A stretch of DNA of 64,000 nt from contig BROG01000228.1 of NCBI GenBank assembly GCA_030159075.1, positions 914,501 to 978,500 on the forward strand, given 5' to 3'. The translations under genes were made by a program, and so were the position numbers. The notes below the pieces were generated by a model. That model saw only the letters and a list, made by a program, of their open reading frames with translations. It was not told the DNA's origin and ran no database searches. The stretch is from Atrina japonica. Taxonomy: Eukaryota; Mollusca; Bivalvia; Pterioida; Pinnidae. Positions 62,145 to 64,000 of this stretch are shown here, one piece after another; positions within the stretch are counted from its first letter, which is position 1; each line of letters opens with the position of its first letter.

Positions 62145-62320
62145 GGCCTCTGTGGCCGAGTAGTATCATGAAGTCTTTCATTTCTGGTCAACGCAGTCAA
62201 GCTCCGCTGTACTGATTTTTGTGAGAATGTGTGGAAAGCCGGTGGTCTCTTCCCGGGTACATTTTAACCGGCTTCTCTCCTCCAGCATTAAAAACTGGCC
62301 GCCACTATTTAACTAACAAA
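62145..62320 (+). mobile_element. tRNA-derived SINE (family A), short copy
   Basis: GCCTCTGTGGCCGAGTAGTA (head with internal deletion), TTTCTGGTCAACGCAG, AAGCCGGTGGTCTCTTCCCG, GTACATTTTAACCGGC and AAAAACTGGCCGCCAC. Confidence 0.75.
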
Positions 62321-62435
62321 ATTAAAATACGCGTGTTTTGAAATAAATAGCAAATGAATTTTCTAAAAAATCATTTAAATCAGGGGAGAAAACCACCTAT
62401 TACTAATTTGTAAATATTTTTGGTTAAATGACGTA

Positions 62436-62640
62436 TGTCTACAAAGAAAAGGTTTCACATTCGGGTTCTATAAAAACAAACACTGTCGTTTTTTCAAAAA
62501 CCATTTGTCCTTGCACTGATTTAAAGCAGTACTGTAGCTCTTTGTTGTGCCGAAAACTTGTGCCTGTCACCCGTGGTTTGATTTAATACAGATTCGATGT
62601 TTGTAAACATGTGCCAGTTTATTTTAGTGGAACCATACAT
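62436..62640 (-). mobile_element. MITE-like repeat, minus strand copy of 52120-52335, diverged
   Basis: TATGTCTACAAAGAAAAGGT, CACATTCGGGTTCTATAAAA, GTAAACATGTGCCAG and TTTTAGTGGAACCATACAT follow the layout of 60261-60490. Confidence 0.55.
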
Positions 62641-63286
62641 CTAACTGTTGATCTACATTTAGGAAATGTCGCGAGATATGAATATGACAGTAGGTGACAA
62701 ACCTCCTTAATTCTTTCTCACCTGCCTCATTGGCTATTGTTATAAAGACCGGAATATCTTAAGTGGATTATTTGTGTACCTGTAAATAACATTCACATAA
62801 GGCCGTACTATTAATCGTTCTGTCATTACAAACACATTATAGATAAATCTTAAGTGGCGAGAGGTCGATAGGTCATGGGTTAAAGGTTAAACAAACTGGA
62901 TTACATTACTGTAATAAGAAATTATCAGCGTTATCAACATAACGGAAACTTTGTTTTGCTCACATGCGTAAAATTATATCTTCTGTTTTTCTTTATATTA
63001 TGGTACATATGGATGGTGGTCCGTTTTCAACCCTGAAAAAAAAGAATAGATGGCCTTCCATGAGTAAACTAGAAAACATTCTCACGTGACCAGCATATGT
63101 TTCTGATGTCATGTTTTATATTAGATAACTCATTAGATCTTTGGTAACTATCGTTGTGTAGAAAAAGCTAATCAGTTTTCAGTTAATAAGCCATTTGTAT
63201 AAAACCGTACTTGTTTGTCATTTGAAATGCCCTCAAGTGGCACGTGTTTATGGAAAGATGTCATTTTCATCCGTTGGTTTTAATAC

Positions 63287-63760
63287 ACTGGTGCGGTACC
63301 TATTCTCGGACAGTGCCTATTGTCGGACGCTTCTTTTTGCACGTAAATGATCTAGATTTTTCCAGATAATTTTTATACAACGTCAGATTTAAAACATTAG
63401 ATGAAACATATTTTTAAAAATTTACGATATATAATTCCACTACAACATTGTAAACGCTCATCTTTCTATCACACTATCCAAGGACAAGCCGGGGTGGAAG
63501 TGACGTCACCAGCACAATGTAAAAACTACTACTGTCCGGCAGTAGATACTCCTGCATCACGATTACGGCATTCAGGTTGAGTTTTTTTAAAGTGTGCTAA
63601 ATTCACTTTTTGTTTCACATTTTCTTCCAAAACTTGTCAAATTATATTGCATCTAAAGGCAACCTATTGTGATACAAAATTTCAAAGTAATACTATCAGT
63701 TAAACTGAAGATATTAGGTAAAAATCTAGATTTTCGTCCGTGAATAGGTACCGTACCAGT
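63287..63760. mobile_element. ~474-bp inverted-repeat element
   Basis: Left end ACTGGTGCGGTACCTATTCT, CGGAC and the reverse complement of the right end (ACTGGTACGGTACCTATTCA, CGGAC) differ at two positions. The inner flanks share ATCTAGATTTT. There is no transposase ORF, so it is probably a non-autonomous DNA transposon. Bases 63761-64000 show nothing further. Confidence 0.65.
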
Positions 63761-64000
63761 AATCTATACCAAAGTGGAAAGAATGATATTTTATTGGTTC
63801 CCGTGAAGAACAAGTTCAAACCTGTAACACATTTGGTACCATTTGGAGTACTTTCCGCCTGAAAACACGAATCCGCCTCCTAGGACCATGCTTTCAGTCA
63901 AAATTTGTTGACATTTGTCCAGTGCTACATTTGACCCTTTTGCCAGGAAACCTCAACAGACAAGTTTAAACGATTGTAGACAGCGTTTACTATGATATTT

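Overview
The window looks like a piece of an AT-rich bivalve mollusc genome. Genes are split into many short exons with GT/AG introns. The introns and intergenic DNA are packed with microsatellites, minisatellites, tRNA-derived SINEs, inverted-repeat (MITE-like) elements and Penelope-like element (PLE) debris. One gene encodes a nacrein-like carbonic anhydrase with acidic inserts, a shell-matrix protein type known from bivalves and gastropods. A scallop, oyster or mussel is plausible, but the species cannot be fixed from the sequence.

Region 1 (1-21.6 kb, + strand): the 3' half of a senataxin/Sen1-type SF1B helicase gene. Eleven exons with fully consistent phases run from just after the Walker A region (off the left edge) through motif II (DEAS), motif III (GDPEQLPPT), motif IV (QYRM), motif V (DGFQGQE) and motif VI (MNVALTRAK) to a stop at 21579-21581. 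Its introns hold a ~2.9 kb array of a 24-bp repeat (3.44-6.35 kb), a MITE inserted at a TA inside a SINE (1.86-2.25 kb), a fold-back PLE remnant with a GIY-YIG domain and two hammerhead-ribozyme-like motifs (11.98-12.93 kb), and a ~46-bp minisatellite whose first unit is the end of an exon plus its splice donor (16.8-17.5 kb).

Region 2 (21.6-48.5 kb): no convincing protein-coding gene. It contains a decayed PLE with hammerhead-bearing terminal repeats (31.6-33.5 kb), an inverted intact hammerhead copy (36.2 kb), several SINEs and MITEs, a 22-bp minisatellite with a TGTGCGCACA core next to (CA)n(TA)n, and a degenerate ~160-bp tandem repeat (44.8-46.3 kb).

Region 3 (48.5-60.1 kb, + strand): a complete eight-exon nacrein-like alpha-carbonic anhydrase gene, 461 aa. 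It has a signal peptide, conserved zinc ligands and catalytic residues, and three separate Asp-rich blocks. The product is predicted to be secreted, to make bicarbonate and to bind calcium in the shell matrix. Its introns also carry PLE 3' tails, SINEs and MITEs.

Region 4 (60.1-64 kb): intergenic repeats, including a PLE reverse-transcriptase fragment missing its catalytic motif and a ~475-bp inverted-repeat element at the right edge.

The two genes have unrelated functions and nothing suggests they work together. What ties the window together is repeated colonisation by PLEs and their ribozyme-bearing ends.
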